A stretch of 51,298 nucleotides of DNA from Lachnospira sp. UBA2821 (GCA_002351535.1 DEGR01000001.1:1-51298); one strand, 5' to 3'. Positions 7,198-16,604 are shown, counted from the stretch's first letter. Notes: generated by a model from the sequence alone, not told the origin. Numbers and translations are program-made.

Positions 7198-8208
7198 ATG
7201 ACGGATATAACAAAGGTAGCACTTGATGCTATGGGTGGAGACAATGCACCCCAGGAAATAGTTAAAGGTGCTGTTGAAGCTATAAATGAAAGAGAAGATA
7301 TAGAAGTCATTCTTGTAGGAGATAAGCAGAGTGTAGAACGTGAGCTTGAGAAATACGAGTATGATAAAAACAGAATCAGTATTGTTCATACTACAGAGAC
7401 AATATCTATGGATGAACCTCCGGTGAATGCGGTGAGAAAGAAAAAGGATTCATCTATTGTTGTTGCCATGAATATGGTTAAGAATGGAGAAGCTGATGCA
7501 TTTGTTTCAGCAGGAAGTTCAGGTGCTATATTAGTAGGCGGACAGGTTCTGGTAGGCAGAATAAAAGGTATTGAAAGACCACCGTTAGCACCTGTTATTC
7601 CGACAGCTACAGGGGCATCTCTTATAATAGATTCCGGAGCAAATGTAGATGCGAGAGCTTCTCACCTTGTTCAGTTTGCAAAGATGGGTTCAATATATAT
7701 GGAGAAAATTGTCGGAATACCTAATCCGAGAGTGGCCATTGTAAATATTGGTGCGGAAGAAGAAAAAGGAAATGCACTTGTAAAAGAGACATTTCCATTA
7801 TTAAAGAATTGCACTGATATTAATTTTATAGGAAGTATCGAAGCAAGAGATATTCCATCAGGATATGCGGATGTAATTGTCTGCGAGGCATTTGTCGGAA
7901 ATGTAATACTTAAATTATACGAAGGTCTTGCATCAACACTTATTTCTAAAATAAAAGACGGACTTATGTCCACAACAGTAAGCAAGATTGGTGCAGCTAT
8001 GGCTAAACCGGCACTTAAAGAAACATTAAAGTCATTTAATGTTGAAAAATATGGTGGAGCACCTTTACTTGGACTTAATGGTCTTGTAGTTAAGGTACAT
8101 GGTAATTCAAAAGCAATTGAGGTAAAAAATGCATTGTTTCAATGTGTGACATTTAAAAATGAGCGAATAAATCAGATAATTAAAGAAAAATTATTTGATA
8201 ATATATAA
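7198..8208 (+). CDS. plsX: Phosphate acyltransferase PlsX
   Basis: This 336-residue protein makes acyl-phosphate from acyl-ACP for phosphatidic acid synthesis at the membrane. It shows the family signatures VALDAMGGDNAP at the N-terminus, SAGSSGA in the middle and the C-terminal GGAPLLGLNG segment, at full normal length. GGAG lies about 9 nt before the ATG. acpP follows after 67 nt, the usual Firmicute arrangement. The common upstream partners rpmF and yceD are absent; the element and fic remnant lie there instead. Confidence 0.95.
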   Translation: MTDITKVALDAMGGDNAPQEIVKGAVEAINEREDIEVILVGDKQSVERELEKYEYDKNRISIVHTTETISMDEPPVNAVRKKKDSSIVVAMNMVKNGEADAFVSAGSSGAILVGGQVLVGRIKGIERPPLAPVIPTATGASLIIDSGANVDARASHLVQFAKMGSIYMEKIVGIPNPRVAIVNIGAEEEKGNALVKETFPLLKNCTDINFIGSIEARDIPSGYADVIVCEAFVGNVILKLYEGLASTLISKIKDGLMSTTVSKIGAAMAKPALKETLKSFNVEKYGGAPLLGLNGLVVKVHGNSKAIEVKNALFQCVTFKNERINQIIKEKLFDNI

Positions 8209-8275
8209 ACAGTACAGTGGTTCGCGTTGTTACATTGTTCTGAAAATAAAATAACTGCGCAGAAAGAGGATAATT

Positions 8276-8512
8276 ATGGAATTTGAGAAAATTAAAGAAA
8301 TTATTGCTGAAGTTTTAAACATTAATGAGGATGAGATTACTCTTGAGTCAACATTTATTGATGACCTTGGGGCTGATTCACTTGATATATTCCAGATAGT
8401 AATGGGTATTGAGGAAGCTTTTGATATAGAGATTCCTAATGAGGAAGCAGAAAAGATTGTTTCGGTTGGAGATGCTGTTGAGCAGATTAAAAATGCTACA
8501 AATGAGAATTAA
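8276..8512 (+). CDS. acpP: Acyl carrier protein
   Basis: A 78-residue, strongly acidic carrier protein with the phosphopantetheine attachment site DLGADSLD, where Ser35 is the modified residue. It carries growing acyl chains in fatty-acid synthesis and donates them to PlsX upstream. The genes before and after (plsX, rnc) match the conserved order. A strong terminator follows immediately. Confidence 0.95.
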   Translation: MEFEKIKEIIAEVLNINEDEITLESTFIDDLGADSLDIFQIVMGIEEAFDIEIPNEEAEKIVSVGDAVEQIKNATNEN

Positions 8513-8515
8513 TTA

Positions 8516-8546
8516 GAATGCGGCATTATGCCGCATTCTTGTTTTA
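8516..8546 (+). terminator. Intrinsic terminator after acpP
   Basis: GAATGCGGC (8516-8524) pairs perfectly with GCCGCATTC (8530-8538) around a 5-nt loop and is followed by TTGTTTT. Confidence 0.85.
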
Positions 8547-8579
8547 TAGTGGCAGGGAAAATGCATGATATTTATACAG

Positions 8580-8607
8580 CTATTTGTTTCGGAGCGAAAA
8601 CAAATAG
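8580..8607 (+). other. Hairpin upstream of rnc
   Basis: CTATTTGTTT (8580-8589) pairs with AAACAAATAG (8598-8607) around an 8-nt loop, 14 nt before the rnc copy of the recurring GCGGAATGGAGATTAGTATG motif. RNase III commonly controls its own mRNA by cutting a 5' stem. This one is only 10 bp, so such a role is speculative. Confidence 0.45.
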
Positions 8608-8620
8608 TTATTTATTGATT

Positions 8621-8640
8621 GCGGAATGGAGATTAGTATG
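8621..8640 (+). repeat. Dispersed start-site motif, copy at rnc
   Basis: GCGGAATGGAGATTAGTATG supplies the GGAG Shine-Dalgarno and ATG of rnc. The same 17-20 nt recur before ftsY and moxR, and at 12911-12928 with GTG in place of the last ATG. The first ATG inside it is in frame with the second, giving MEISM. Confidence 0.65.
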
Positions 8641-9321
8641 AATAAAAATACTAGTGAATTGGAAAATAAAATAGATTATATATTTAATAATAAAGAACTT
8701 GTTACTAAAGCACTCACGCACAGTTCATATACCAATGACAGGAAAATGAGCAAAAATATGTGTAATGAAAGATTAGAATTTCTTGGTGATGCAGTGCTTG
8801 AACTTTTATCGAGTGATTTTTTGTATGAGAAATATCCTGATAAAGCTGAAGGAGAGCTTACTAAGTTAAGAGCAAGTCTTGTATCTGAAAAACCGCTTGC
8901 TGCAGTAGCAAGACAGATAGGATTAGGAGAATTTCTTTTTCTTGGGCATGGTGAAGAGAGAACCGGAGGAAGGAAAAGGGATTCAGTTACATCTGATGCA
9001 GTTGAGGCATTACTTGGTGCAATTTACCTCGATGGAGGAATGGAGAAAGCAAAAACGTTTGCATTAAAATACATTCTAAATGACATTGAAAATAAGCATA
9101 TGTTCTATGACAGCAAAACTATATTACAGGAATTAATCCAGAAGTATCATAAGGGTGTTCTTAGATATGACCTCGTTAAAGATGAAGGTCCTGACCATGA
9201 GAAAAACTATGGCGTAAATGCTACAATTGATGGTAAAATAGCAGGGTATGGTGAAGGAAGAACTAAAAAAGCTGCGGAACAGGAAGCGGCATACAATGCA
9301 ATTAAATCCTTAAAGAAATAA
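8638..9321 (+). CDS. rnc: Ribonuclease III
   Basis: A 227-residue double-strand-specific endonuclease for rRNA and mRNA processing. The catalytic domain has the signature NERLEFLGDAVLEL and the second acidic cluster SDAVEALLGAIYLDGG; the C-terminal dsRNA-binding domain (about 155-227) ends GRTKKAAEQEAA. The ATG at 8638 follows GGAG by 6 nt. An in-frame ATG at 8626 overlaps that GGAG and would add MEIS, but it has no site of its own. It sits in the standard rnc-smc-ftsY order. Confidence 0.94.
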   Translation: MNKNTSELENKIDYIFNNKELVTKALTHSSYTNDRKMSKNMCNERLEFLGDAVLELLSSDFLYEKYPDKAEGELTKLRASLVSEKPLAAVARQIGLGEFLFLGHGEERTGGRKRDSVTSDAVEALLGAIYLDGGMEKAKTFALKYILNDIENKHMFYDSKTILQELIQKYHKGVLRYDLVKDEGPDHEKNYGVNATIDGKIAGYGEGRTKKAAEQEAAYNAIKSLKK

Positions 9322-9342
9322 TCAGGAAGGTAACTTGAATAA

Positions 9343-12300
9343 ATGTATTTAAAATCAATAGAAGTACACGGCTTTAAGTCTTTTGCAAATAAAATTAAGT
9401 TTGAATTTCATAACGGAATTACAGGCATTGTAGGACCAAACGGAAGTGGTAAGAGTAATGTTGCAGATGCTGTAAGATGGGTTCTCGGTGAACAGAGAAT
9501 CAAGCAGCTCAGAGGCACAAAGATGGAAGATGTTATCTTTGCGGGAACAGAAAACAGAAAACCGCTTGGCTCTGCAATGGTTGCAATCACACTTGATAAT
9601 TCGGATCATAAGCTTCCGATTGAATTTGAGGAAGTGACTGTGTCGAGAAGAATATTCAGGTCAGGTGAGAGTGAATACAGAATTAATGGAAGTGTATGCA
9701 GGCTTAAAGATATTAACGAATTATTTTATGATACAGGTATCGGTAAAGAGGGATATTCAATTATCGGTCAGGGACAGATTGACAAAATATTGTCAGGAAA
9801 ACCTGAAGAGAGAAGAGAACTTTTTGATGAGGCAGCAGGTATTGTAAAATATAAGCGCAGAAAAATATCTACGCAGAAGAAACTTGAAGATGAGCATGGT
9901 AATCTTCTTCGTGTTAATGATATTTTATCTGAGTTAGAGAAACAGGTAGGACCTCTTGAAAGACAATCAGAAACAGCTAAAAAGTATCTGGCATTCAAGG
10001 AAGAACTTAAGAATTATGATATTAATCTTTTCCTGTTGGATGTACAGAGTAATGGAGAAAAGCTTAATGAAGTAGATGAAAAGATTAAGATTGCTTCAGA
10101 GGATACGGATACAACAAGAAAAGAGTATGAAGATACTAAGGAAAATTACGAGAGTATTGAAAACTACATAGAGGAGCTTACTACAGAACTTGATACTAAT
10201 AAAAACGAGCTTAGCAAAATTGTACTTTTTATCGAAAAGCAACAGAGTGAGATAAAGCTTATAGAAGAACAGATAAATTCATCAAGGCAGAGCAGCGCAC
10301 ATTTTGAAGCAAGGGCGAATTCAATTAATGAATCAATCGAGAAAAATGAACAGGAAAAGGCTGAATTCAATAAAGAATTAGAACAGAATCTCAGCATATT
10401 GAATGAGGCTGATAATGTAAGAAATTCTGAAAATGAATCTTTGTCAGGTATAAGTGCCAAATTACAGTCTCTTAATGAACAGGTTGAAAATGCAAAAGCG
10501 GAGATAATTGAGCTTCTTAACCAGAAAGCCAATATTAAAGCAAAGATTCAAAGATATGATACCATGCTTGAGCAGATTACTATCAGAAAAGCAGAGATAA
10601 GTCAGAAACTTCTTAAGTCGTCAAGTGATAAAGAGGGACAGGAAGAGACTATTCGTGAACTTACAGATGAGATGAAGAAGATAAATGATGAGATTATAAG
10701 TTTATCTGAAAAAAGCCAGAGTATAGCAGACTCATTGGCTGAGATAAATAAAAAAGAACATATCTTATCTTCAAAGAGGGAAGAGAGCCAGAAAAAGTAT
10801 CATATGTCAGGCTCAAAACTTGAATCGCTGAAAAATATTACTGAGAGATACGAAGGATATGGTAACAGTATCAGAAGAATTATGGAGGTTAAGGAGAAAC
10901 AAAAAGGTATAATAGGTGTAGTTGCGGATATTATCCAGACCGATAAGAAGTATGAGGTGGCTGTGGAGACAGCACTTGGCGGAAATATCCAGAATGTGGT
11001 AACTGATAATGAGTCAACAGCCAAATCTCTTATTGAATACCTCAAAAAGAACCGGTATGGAAGGGCAACATTTCTTCCGCTCAGCAATATTGCGAACAGG
11101 ACAGGTTTTAACAATGAAAGGGCACTTGAAGAAAAAGGTGTAATCGGTCTTGCAAGTGACCTTGTAAAAATAAAAAAGGAACATGAAGCAATAGCAAAGT
11201 TTTTACTTGGACGTGTTGTTGTGACAGATAATATAGATAATGCATTGTCTTTATCAAGAAAGTATAACAGGACGTTAAGAATAGTAACTCTTGAGGGAGA
11301 ACTTGTTAATCCTGGTGGTTCAATGACAGGTGGAGCATTCAGAAATCAGAGTAACCTGTTAGGAAGAAGAAGAGAGATTGAAGAACTTGAGAGAGAAATC
11401 AAAGATTTGTCAGAGATTATTAATGACACAGATAAAGAGGCTGCGTTATTGAAGGATGAAAAGATTAAGTTTGCGAGTGAAGCTGAAGCGGTAAGAAAAG
11501 TCCTTCAGGAACAGTATCTTCTTCAGAATACCGTTAAGATGAATCTGAATCAGGCAGGCGAGAAGAAGAAAGAAATGCAGACTATGTTTGAAGCATTTGA
11601 AAAAGAAAATGATGAGATTCTCATTCAGATGAAGGACATCAAAGATAATAACAGAGAACTTGATTCAGAACTTAAAACATATGAAGAACTTAATGCATCA
11701 CTTGAAGATAAGATAGAACAGCTTACAAAGAGAATAGAAGAGACTAAAGAGGAAGAGGAGACACAGAATAAAAAAGTTGAGTCATTCCAGATAAAGTGTG
11801 CAGGTCTTAAACAGAAAAATGATTTTATAAAGCAGAATATTGAGCGTATAGACGGCGAGATAGAAAAGCTTAAAGAAGAGATAAATGTTCTTGAGAATGA
11901 AAAAGGACAGTCAAGGCGGATTATTGAAGAGAAGCAAAGTAACATTGATGCAATCAGAAAATCAATAGGTGAAGCTGAAAAGCAATCACAATATATTAAT
12001 AAGACTATAGAGGAAACCAGACTTAAGAAAGAAAAACAGACGGCTGAACATAAAGAATTCTTTACAAAGAGAGAAGAATTAAGTGAGAGACTTAGTTCAC
12101 TGGACAAAGAATTATACAGACTTAATTCGCAGAAAGAAAAGCTTGAAGAAACTAATGATAATCAGATATCATATATGTGGAATGAATATGAACTGACTTA
12201 TAGTGCTGCTATGGAATTAAGAGATGAAAAGCTGGATGATGCTTCAGAGATGAAGAAACGCATCGCTGATCTTAAGAAGGATATCAAAGCACTTGGAGAT

Positions 12301-12903
12301 GTGAATGTCAATGCTATAGAGGATTACAAAGTTATAGCTGAAAGATATACATTTTTAAAGGAACAGCATGATGATCTTGTAGAATCTGAAAAATCATTAC
12401 AGCAGATTATTGAAGAGCTTGACACAGGAATGAGAAAGCAGTTTACGGAGAAGTTTGCTGAGATTGCGACAGAATTTGATAAAGTGTTTAAGGAATTATT
12501 TGGCGGTGGTAAGGGTACTATAAAGATTAACGAAGATGAGGATATATTAGAAGCGGGAATCAGTATTATATCCCAGCCACCGGGTAAAAAGCTACAGAAT
12601 ATGATGCAGTTATCAGGTGGTGAGAAAGCACTTACGGCAATAGCATTACTGTTTGCAATACAGAATCTTAAGCCATCACCATTCTGTCTTCTTGATGAGA
12701 TAGAGGCGGCACTTGATGATTCTAATGTGTGGAGATATGCAAGTTACCTGCATAAGCTCACGGAACATACGCAGTTTATAGTTATAACTCATAGAAAAGG
12801 TACCATGGAGTGTGCCGACAGGTTATATGGTATTACAATGCAGGAAAAGGGCGTGTCTACACTTGTGTCAGTAGATTTACTGGAAAATCAGCTTGATAAA
12901 TAA
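9343..12903 (+). CDS. smc: Chromosome segregation protein SMC
   Basis: This 1186-residue condensin ATPase is at full length for the family. The N-terminal head has Walker A GPNGSGKS (31-38). Two long coiled coils flank the hinge (about 500-670, including GGSMTGGAF). The C-terminal head has the ABC signature LSGGEKAL (about 1090) and Walker B FCLLDEIEAALDD (about 1114). It compacts and segregates the chromosome with ScpA and ScpB, which are not in this window. It starts 21 nt after rnc, with GGAAGG upstream. Confidence 0.97.
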   Translation: MYLKSIEVHGFKSFANKIKFEFHNGITGIVGPNGSGKSNVADAVRWVLGEQRIKQLRGTKMEDVIFAGTENRKPLGSAMVAITLDNSDHKLPIEFEEVTVSRRIFRSGESEYRINGSVCRLKDINELFYDTGIGKEGYSIIGQGQIDKILSGKPEERRELFDEAAGIVKYKRRKISTQKKLEDEHGNLLRVNDILSELEKQVGPLERQSETAKKYLAFKEELKNYDINLFLLDVQSNGEKLNEVDEKIKIASEDTDTTRKEYEDTKENYESIENYIEELTTELDTNKNELSKIVLFIEKQQSEIKLIEEQINSSRQSSAHFEARANSINESIEKNEQEKAEFNKELEQNLSILNEADNVRNSENESLSGISAKLQSLNEQVENAKAEIIELLNQKANIKAKIQRYDTMLEQITIRKAEISQKLLKSSSDKEGQEETIRELTDEMKKINDEIISLSEKSQSIADSLAEINKKEHILSSKREESQKKYHMSGSKLESLKNITERYEGYGNSIRRIMEVKEKQKGIIGVVADIIQTDKKYEVAVETALGGNIQNVVTDNESTAKSLIEYLKKNRYGRATFLPLSNIANRTGFNNERALEEKGVIGLASDLVKIKKEHEAIAKFLLGRVVVTDNIDNALSLSRKYNRTLRIVTLEGELVNPGGSMTGGAFRNQSNLLGRRREIEELEREIKDLSEIINDTDKEAALLKDEKIKFASEAEAVRKVLQEQYLLQNTVKMNLNQAGEKKKEMQTMFEAFEKENDEILIQMKDIKDNNRELDSELKTYEELNASLEDKIEQLTKRIEETKEEEETQNKKVESFQIKCAGLKQKNDFIKQNIERIDGEIEKLKEEINVLENEKGQSRRIIEEKQSNIDAIRKSIGEAEKQSQYINKTIEETRLKKEKQTAEHKEFFTKREELSERLSSLDKELYRLNSQKEKLEETNDNQISYMWNEYELTYSAAMELRDEKLDDASEMKKRIADLKKDIKALGDVNVNAIEDYKVIAERYTFLKEQHDDLVESEKSLQQIIEELDTGMRKQFTEKFAEIATEFDKVFKELFGGGKGTIKINEDEDILEAGISIISQPPGKKLQNMMQLSGGEKALTAIALLFAIQNLKPSPFCLLDEIEAALDDSNVWRYASYLHKLTEHTQFIVITHRKGTMECADRLYGITMQEKGVSTLVSVDLLENQLDK

Positions 12904-12910
12904 TATAATA

Positions 12911-12949
12911 GGAATGGAGATTAGTGTGAAAAAGCATGCCGGTGCATGA
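12911..12949 (+). other. Second copy of the start-site motif opening a tiny ORF
   Basis: GGAATGGAGATTAGTGTG (12911-12928) matches the start-site motif of rnc and ftsY but reads into only seven codons from GTG 12926 (eleven from ATG 12914) before TGA 12947-12949. It could be a leader peptide or the relic of a motif duplication. The same bases form the left side of a hairpin (12924-12959). Confidence 0.4.
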
Positions 12950-12959
12950 CATTTCACAC
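12924..12959 (+). other. Two-part hairpin in the smc-ftsY gap
   Basis: GTGTGAAA (12924-12931) pairs with TTTCACAC (12952-12959). Nested inside, CATGC pairs with GCATG around a CGGT loop (12935-12948). Both stems are perfect. Confidence 0.6.
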
Positions 12960-12960
12960 G

Positions 12961-12995
12961 GCTAATTGTGTTGCAGGCGTCGCAATTAGCTTTTT
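12961..12995 (+). terminator. Terminator-like hairpin between smc and ftsY
   Basis: GCTAATTG (12961-12968) pairs perfectly with CAATTAGC (12983-12990) and is followed at once by TTTTT. The loop is 14 nt. It lies 72 nt before the ftsY start, so ftsY is either separately transcribed or controlled by read-through. Confidence 0.7.
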
Positions 12996-13029
12996 ATCGC
13001 AGAGCAAAATCCGAGATTTTGCCTGCGAT
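12996..13029 (+). other. Hairpin in the smc-ftsY gap
   Basis: ATCGCAG (12996-13002) pairs with CTGCGAT (13023-13029), and CAAAATC (13005-13011) pairs with GATTTTG (13015-13021) around a CGA loop. This part is missing from the related copy upstream of moxR. Confidence 0.6.
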
Positions 13030-13069
13030 TCCTTCGACGCATAGCGTCTGCGGAATGGAGATTAGTATG
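13026..13069 (+). repeat. Dispersed hairpin/start-site repeat, copy at ftsY
   Basis: From CGATTCCTTCGACGC to the start codon this copy aligns with 30391-30433 before moxR, with one indel and a few substitutions. ATTCC (13028-13032) pairs with GGAAT (13052-13056), and GACGC pairs with GCGTC around an ATA loop. The hairpin abuts the GGAG Shine-Dalgarno and contains the first ATG of the motif. Confidence 0.7.
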
Positions 13070-14011
13070 TCAGAAAAAAAAGGATTTTTTAAAAGACTTG
13101 TTTCAGGTCTTTCGAAGACGAGGGAAAATATAGTATCAGGCATTGATTCTATATTCAGTGGATTTTCAAGTATTGATGATGATTTTTACGAAGAGATAGA
13201 AGAAATTCTTATCATGGGAGATATCGGAGTTAGTACAACTACAAAGATTATTGAGAATCTTAAAGAAAAGGTTAAAGAGAATAAAATTAAGGAACCTGCA
13301 GCATGTAAACAATTTCTTATAGACAGTATTAAAGAACAGATGACTATAAAGGAAAATGCATATGAATTTGAGAATCAGAAGTCAATTGTTCTTCTTATTG
13401 GTGTAAATGGAGTTGGAAAAACTACTTCTGTTGGAAAGCTCGCAGGACAGTTAAAAGGACAGGGAAAAAAGGTTATTATGGCAGCGGCTGATACCTTCAG
13501 GGCAGCAGCAATTGAACAGCTTACAGAATGGTCTAACAGAGCAGGTGTCGATATTATAGCACAGCATGAAGGGGCTGACCCGGCAGCAGTTATATTTGAT
13601 GCAATACAGGCATCAAAATCAAGAAAAGCAGATGTATTGTTGTGTGATACGGCAGGAAGACTCCATAATAAGAAAAATCTTATGGAAGAGTTAAAAAAAA
13701 TAGACAGGGTTATAGACAGAGAGTACCCTGATGTATATAGGGAAAATCTTATAGTGCTTGATGGTACTACAGGACAAAATGCATTAGTTCAGGCAAAGCA
13801 GTTTATGGAATGTGCCGATATTACGGGAATAATACTTACAAAGCTTGATGGTACTGCAAAAGGTGGTATAGCAATAGCAATACAGTCGGAGCTTGGAATA
13901 CCCGTAAAATATATTGGTGTAGGTGAAAAAATAGAAGATTTACAGAAATTCAATGCAGATGAATTTGTTGATGCATTGTTCAATGTAGAAAATAACAATG
14001 AAGAAGAATAA
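13067..14011 (+). CDS. ftsY: Signal recognition particle receptor FtsY
   Basis: This 314-residue SRP GTPase docks the SRP-ribosome complex at the membrane. It has an NG domain with G1 GVNGVGKTT (from 112), AAADTFRAAA, the DTAGR motif, TKLDG and a C-terminal GVGEKIEDL segment. The acidic A domain is very short, as in many Firmicutes. The ATG at 13067 was chosen from the GGAG 6 nt upstream; a longer frame reading back to 12968 runs through the hairpins and is not credible. Its partner ffh lies at 18282. Confidence 0.95.
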   Translation: MSEKKGFFKRLVSGLSKTRENIVSGIDSIFSGFSSIDDDFYEEIEEILIMGDIGVSTTTKIIENLKEKVKENKIKEPAACKQFLIDSIKEQMTIKENAYEFENQKSIVLLIGVNGVGKTTSVGKLAGQLKGQGKKVIMAAADTFRAAAIEQLTEWSNRAGVDIIAQHEGADPAAVIFDAIQASKSRKADVLLCDTAGRLHNKKNLMEELKKIDRVIDREYPDVYRENLIVLDGTTGQNALVQAKQFMECADITGIILTKLDGTAKGGIAIAIQSELGIPVKYIGVGEKIEDLQKFNADEFVDALFNVENNNEEE

Positions 14012-14033
14012 TCAGATGAAAGGATATGATAAA

Positions 14034-15245
14034 ATGTTAACACTTGAAAAATTTGAAGAGGCATCCGAAGTAGTAAAGAAAGTTATACTTGAGACAAAGC
14101 TTGTATTTAGTGATTATCTTACAGAACAGACAGGTAACAAAGTATATCTGAAACCTGAGAACATGCAGTTTACAGGTGCTTATAAAGTAAGAGGTGCATA
14201 TTATAAGATAAGTACATTGTCTGATGAAGAACGTAAAAAAGGACTTATTACGGCATCAGCAGGAAATCACGCACAGGGTGTTGCATATGCTGCAAAATTA
14301 TATGGAGCTAAAGCAACTATTGTTATGCCTACAACAACACCTCTTATGAAAGTAAACAGAACTAAAAGTTATGGTGCCAAAGTTATACTTCATGGCGATG
14401 TATATGATGAGGCATGTGAGTATGCATACAAACTCGCTGATGAAAAAGGATATACATTTATACATCCGTTTGACGACCTTGATGTTGCGACAGGACAGGG
14501 AACTATCGCCATGGAAATATTCAAGGAACTTCCAACAGTAGATTACATACTTGTTCCTATCGGTGGAGGCGGACTTGCAACAGGTGTAAGTACACTTGCA
14601 AAGCTTCTTAATCCAAATGTTAAAGTAATCGGAGTTGAGCCTGCCGGAGCAAATTGTATGCAGGAATCAATAAAGAATAATAAAGTAACCACATTACCTG
14701 ATGTATCAACAATTGCTGATGGTACGGCGGTTAAGACACCTGGAAGCAAAATATTCCCATATGTGCAGAAAAATATTGATGACATAATTACGGTAAAAGA
14801 TGAAGAACTTATAGTTGCTTTCCTTGATATGGTAGAAAATCATAAAATGGTTGTAGAAAATTCAGGACTTCTTACAGTTGCTGCATTAAGACATCTTAAG
14901 GCTGAGGGAAAGAAAGTTGTATCTATACTTAGTGGCGGAAATATGGATATAATTACTATGTCATCAACACTTCAGCATGGACTTATCGAAAGAGGAAGAA
15001 TCTTTACAGTTTCAGTTTTGCTGCCTGATAAACCGGGTGAACTTGGAAAAGTTTCAAATGTTATAGCAAAAGAGCAGGGAAATGTGGTAAAATTAGAGCA
15101 TAACCAGTTCGTCAGCATTAACAGAAATGCTGCCGTTGAACTTAGGATAACTATTGAGGCATTTGGTAACGAGCATAAAGAACAGATTGTGTCAGCACTA
15201 GAGAAGAAAGGTTATAAACCTAAGGTTACAAGACCTAATCTGTAG
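14034..15245 (+). CDS. ilvA: Threonine dehydratase (threonine ammonia-lyase) with ACT domain
   Basis: A 403-residue PLP enzyme converting threonine to 2-oxobutanoate. The PLP lysine is Lys51 in FTGAYKVRGA; SAGNHAQG and the glycine loop PIGGGGLATG bind the cofactor phosphate. A C-terminal ACT domain (about 325-403, PDKPGELGKVSNVI) suggests allosteric control. The short form resembles catabolic TdcB-type as much as biosynthetic IlvA, so the symbol is tentative. The ATG at 14034 has AAAGGA upstream; in-frame ATGs at 13998 and 14016 would overlap or abut the ftsY end. Confidence 0.88.
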   Translation: MLTLEKFEEASEVVKKVILETKLVFSDYLTEQTGNKVYLKPENMQFTGAYKVRGAYYKISTLSDEERKKGLITASAGNHAQGVAYAAKLYGAKATIVMPTTTPLMKVNRTKSYGAKVILHGDVYDEACEYAYKLADEKGYTFIHPFDDLDVATGQGTIAMEIFKELPTVDYILVPIGGGGLATGVSTLAKLLNPNVKVIGVEPAGANCMQESIKNNKVTTLPDVSTIADGTAVKTPGSKIFPYVQKNIDDIITVKDEELIVAFLDMVENHKMVVENSGLLTVAALRHLKAEGKKVVSILSGGNMDIITMSSTLQHGLIERGRIFTVSVLLPDKPGELGKVSNVIAKEQGNVVKLEHNQFVSINRNAAVELRITIEAFGNEHKEQIVSALEKKGYKPKVTRPNL

Positions 15246-15276
15246 TTAGGACATAGACAAAAATGGTGGAGGTGAA

Positions 15277-16569
15277 ATGCTTATGGAGGAGTTTTATGTT
15301 AAAGCAGTAGAGAAAGTTAAAACTTCCATGCATGGATACTGGATTGATAAAAACATTAACAGTGTACTTAGTGCATGCAGGGACAGCCAGGTATATCTGA
15401 TAGGTGTAACCAATCCTAACTGGGAAGGAAACTTTATACTACAGTCAGAAAGCTATAATGTTATACCTATTGATGAAGACAGATGTATTATTTCTGCCAG
15501 AATGGCATTAAAAAAATCAGAAGAAGAGATAATAGTAGATGCATCAGTAAGCTGTGAACAAAGACCCGAAGGAATTAATTTCTTTTATGTTCATATGACT
15601 AAGATTAATAATGATTTATCTCTTATGAAAGATGCATTCAGGGATGTTAATCAGATAAGTGATGGCAAATATAGAGATGTAATACATCAGGTATATGATG
15701 TCGTACTTGAATATAGCTGTCTCAATAATACATTTAAGTATCGTCATAATGAGTATCGTGAATTGTTCGGAATGGACAAGTATTATATAAGCATAGACCA
15801 GTGGTTCTGGAGTTTTGTCAGCGAGTGTGTGCATAAAGATGATGAGCTTAAATTGGACGTATTCAGAGATGCTGATATTACAAAGAGAATTAAAATGCGT
15901 CAGGATATGATAGAGACTGAATTCAGAATAAGAAATGATAAAAAGCCTTATATATGGGTGAAAATGTATATAATACTTGTTCCTGATGAGAACAGGACCA
16001 AAGTAAAAGAGATGTATATTTTATTTAAAAATATTGATGAACAGAAATCTCTGGAACTTGAGAATCAGATACTTGCAAGAAAAGATGATGTTACATCTGT
16101 ATGGAATAAGTCATATTCAGAGACACTTATAATGCGTGAACTTAATGCACTAAAAGAAAAAACAGATAATAAATATAGTGCTATTGCAATGCTGGATATT
16201 GATGACCTTACGAGAATTAATGATACATATGGTAAGATGACAGGTGATTTCATTCTGAGTAAGATTGCGGATACAATTCTCAGGGAGAAAGACAGTCAGG
16301 ATATAATAGGCAGATTTTATGCGGACTGCTTTGTTATATATATGTCATCAAGAGACAGCGAAGAAAGTATAGAAGAATATATTCACAGGCTGCATGATAA
16401 GACATCATTTGATTATGTTGAAAATAATATAAAGTCAGTAATAAAATGCAGCATAAGCTATATGATTGTTGATGGAAAGAAAAATATGCAGGATATATTC
16501 AGAGAATGCGAGAATGGTCTTGCCCAGGCAAGAAAAAGTGGAAAAGGGATTTGGGTTTGTGAAAAATAA
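15277..16569 (+). CDS. Signalling protein with degenerate GGDEF domain
   Basis: A 430-residue protein without membrane segments. Its N-terminal 120 residues look like an NTF2/SnoaL-type fold, a PAS-like region follows (about 140-255), and a GGDEF-type domain occupies about 265-430. The metal-binding LDIDDLTRINDTYG stretch is kept. The signature GGDEF is replaced by YADCF near residue 348, so c-di-GMP synthesis is unlikely; binding or a scaffold role is possible. GGAGG lies 4 nt before ATG 15277; ATG 15283 is an equally plausible start. The HD-GYP gene follows after 35 nt and probably shares the transcript. Confidence 0.7.
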   Translation: MLMEEFYVKAVEKVKTSMHGYWIDKNINSVLSACRDSQVYLIGVTNPNWEGNFILQSESYNVIPIDEDRCIISARMALKKSEEEIIVDASVSCEQRPEGINFFYVHMTKINNDLSLMKDAFRDVNQISDGKYRDVIHQVYDVVLEYSCLNNTFKYRHNEYRELFGMDKYYISIDQWFWSFVSECVHKDDELKLDVFRDADITKRIKMRQDMIETEFRIRNDKKPYIWVKMYIILVPDENRTKVKEMYILFKNIDEQKSLELENQILARKDDVTSVWNKSYSETLIMRELNALKEKTDNKYSAIAMLDIDDLTRINDTYGKMTGDFILSKIADTILREKDSQDIIGRFYADCFVIYMSSRDSEESIEEYIHRLHDKTSFDYVENNIKSVIKCSISYMIVDGKKNMQDIFRECENGLAQARKSGKGIWVCEK

Positions 16570-16604
16570 AGAACAGACTATGGGTCTGTACGGAGGAGCA
16601 ACAG

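Noticed and set aside
10164..12107. Several Ser/Leu-rich - strand frames of 100-160 codons opposite smc
   Set aside because: They are complements of the coiled-coil codons (GAA, AAA, GAG) and occupy only the smc coding region.
12968..13066. N-terminal extension of FtsY by 33 residues
   Set aside because: It would be read through the terminator and hairpins. A good GGAG-ATG pair exists at 13067 and the family begins there.
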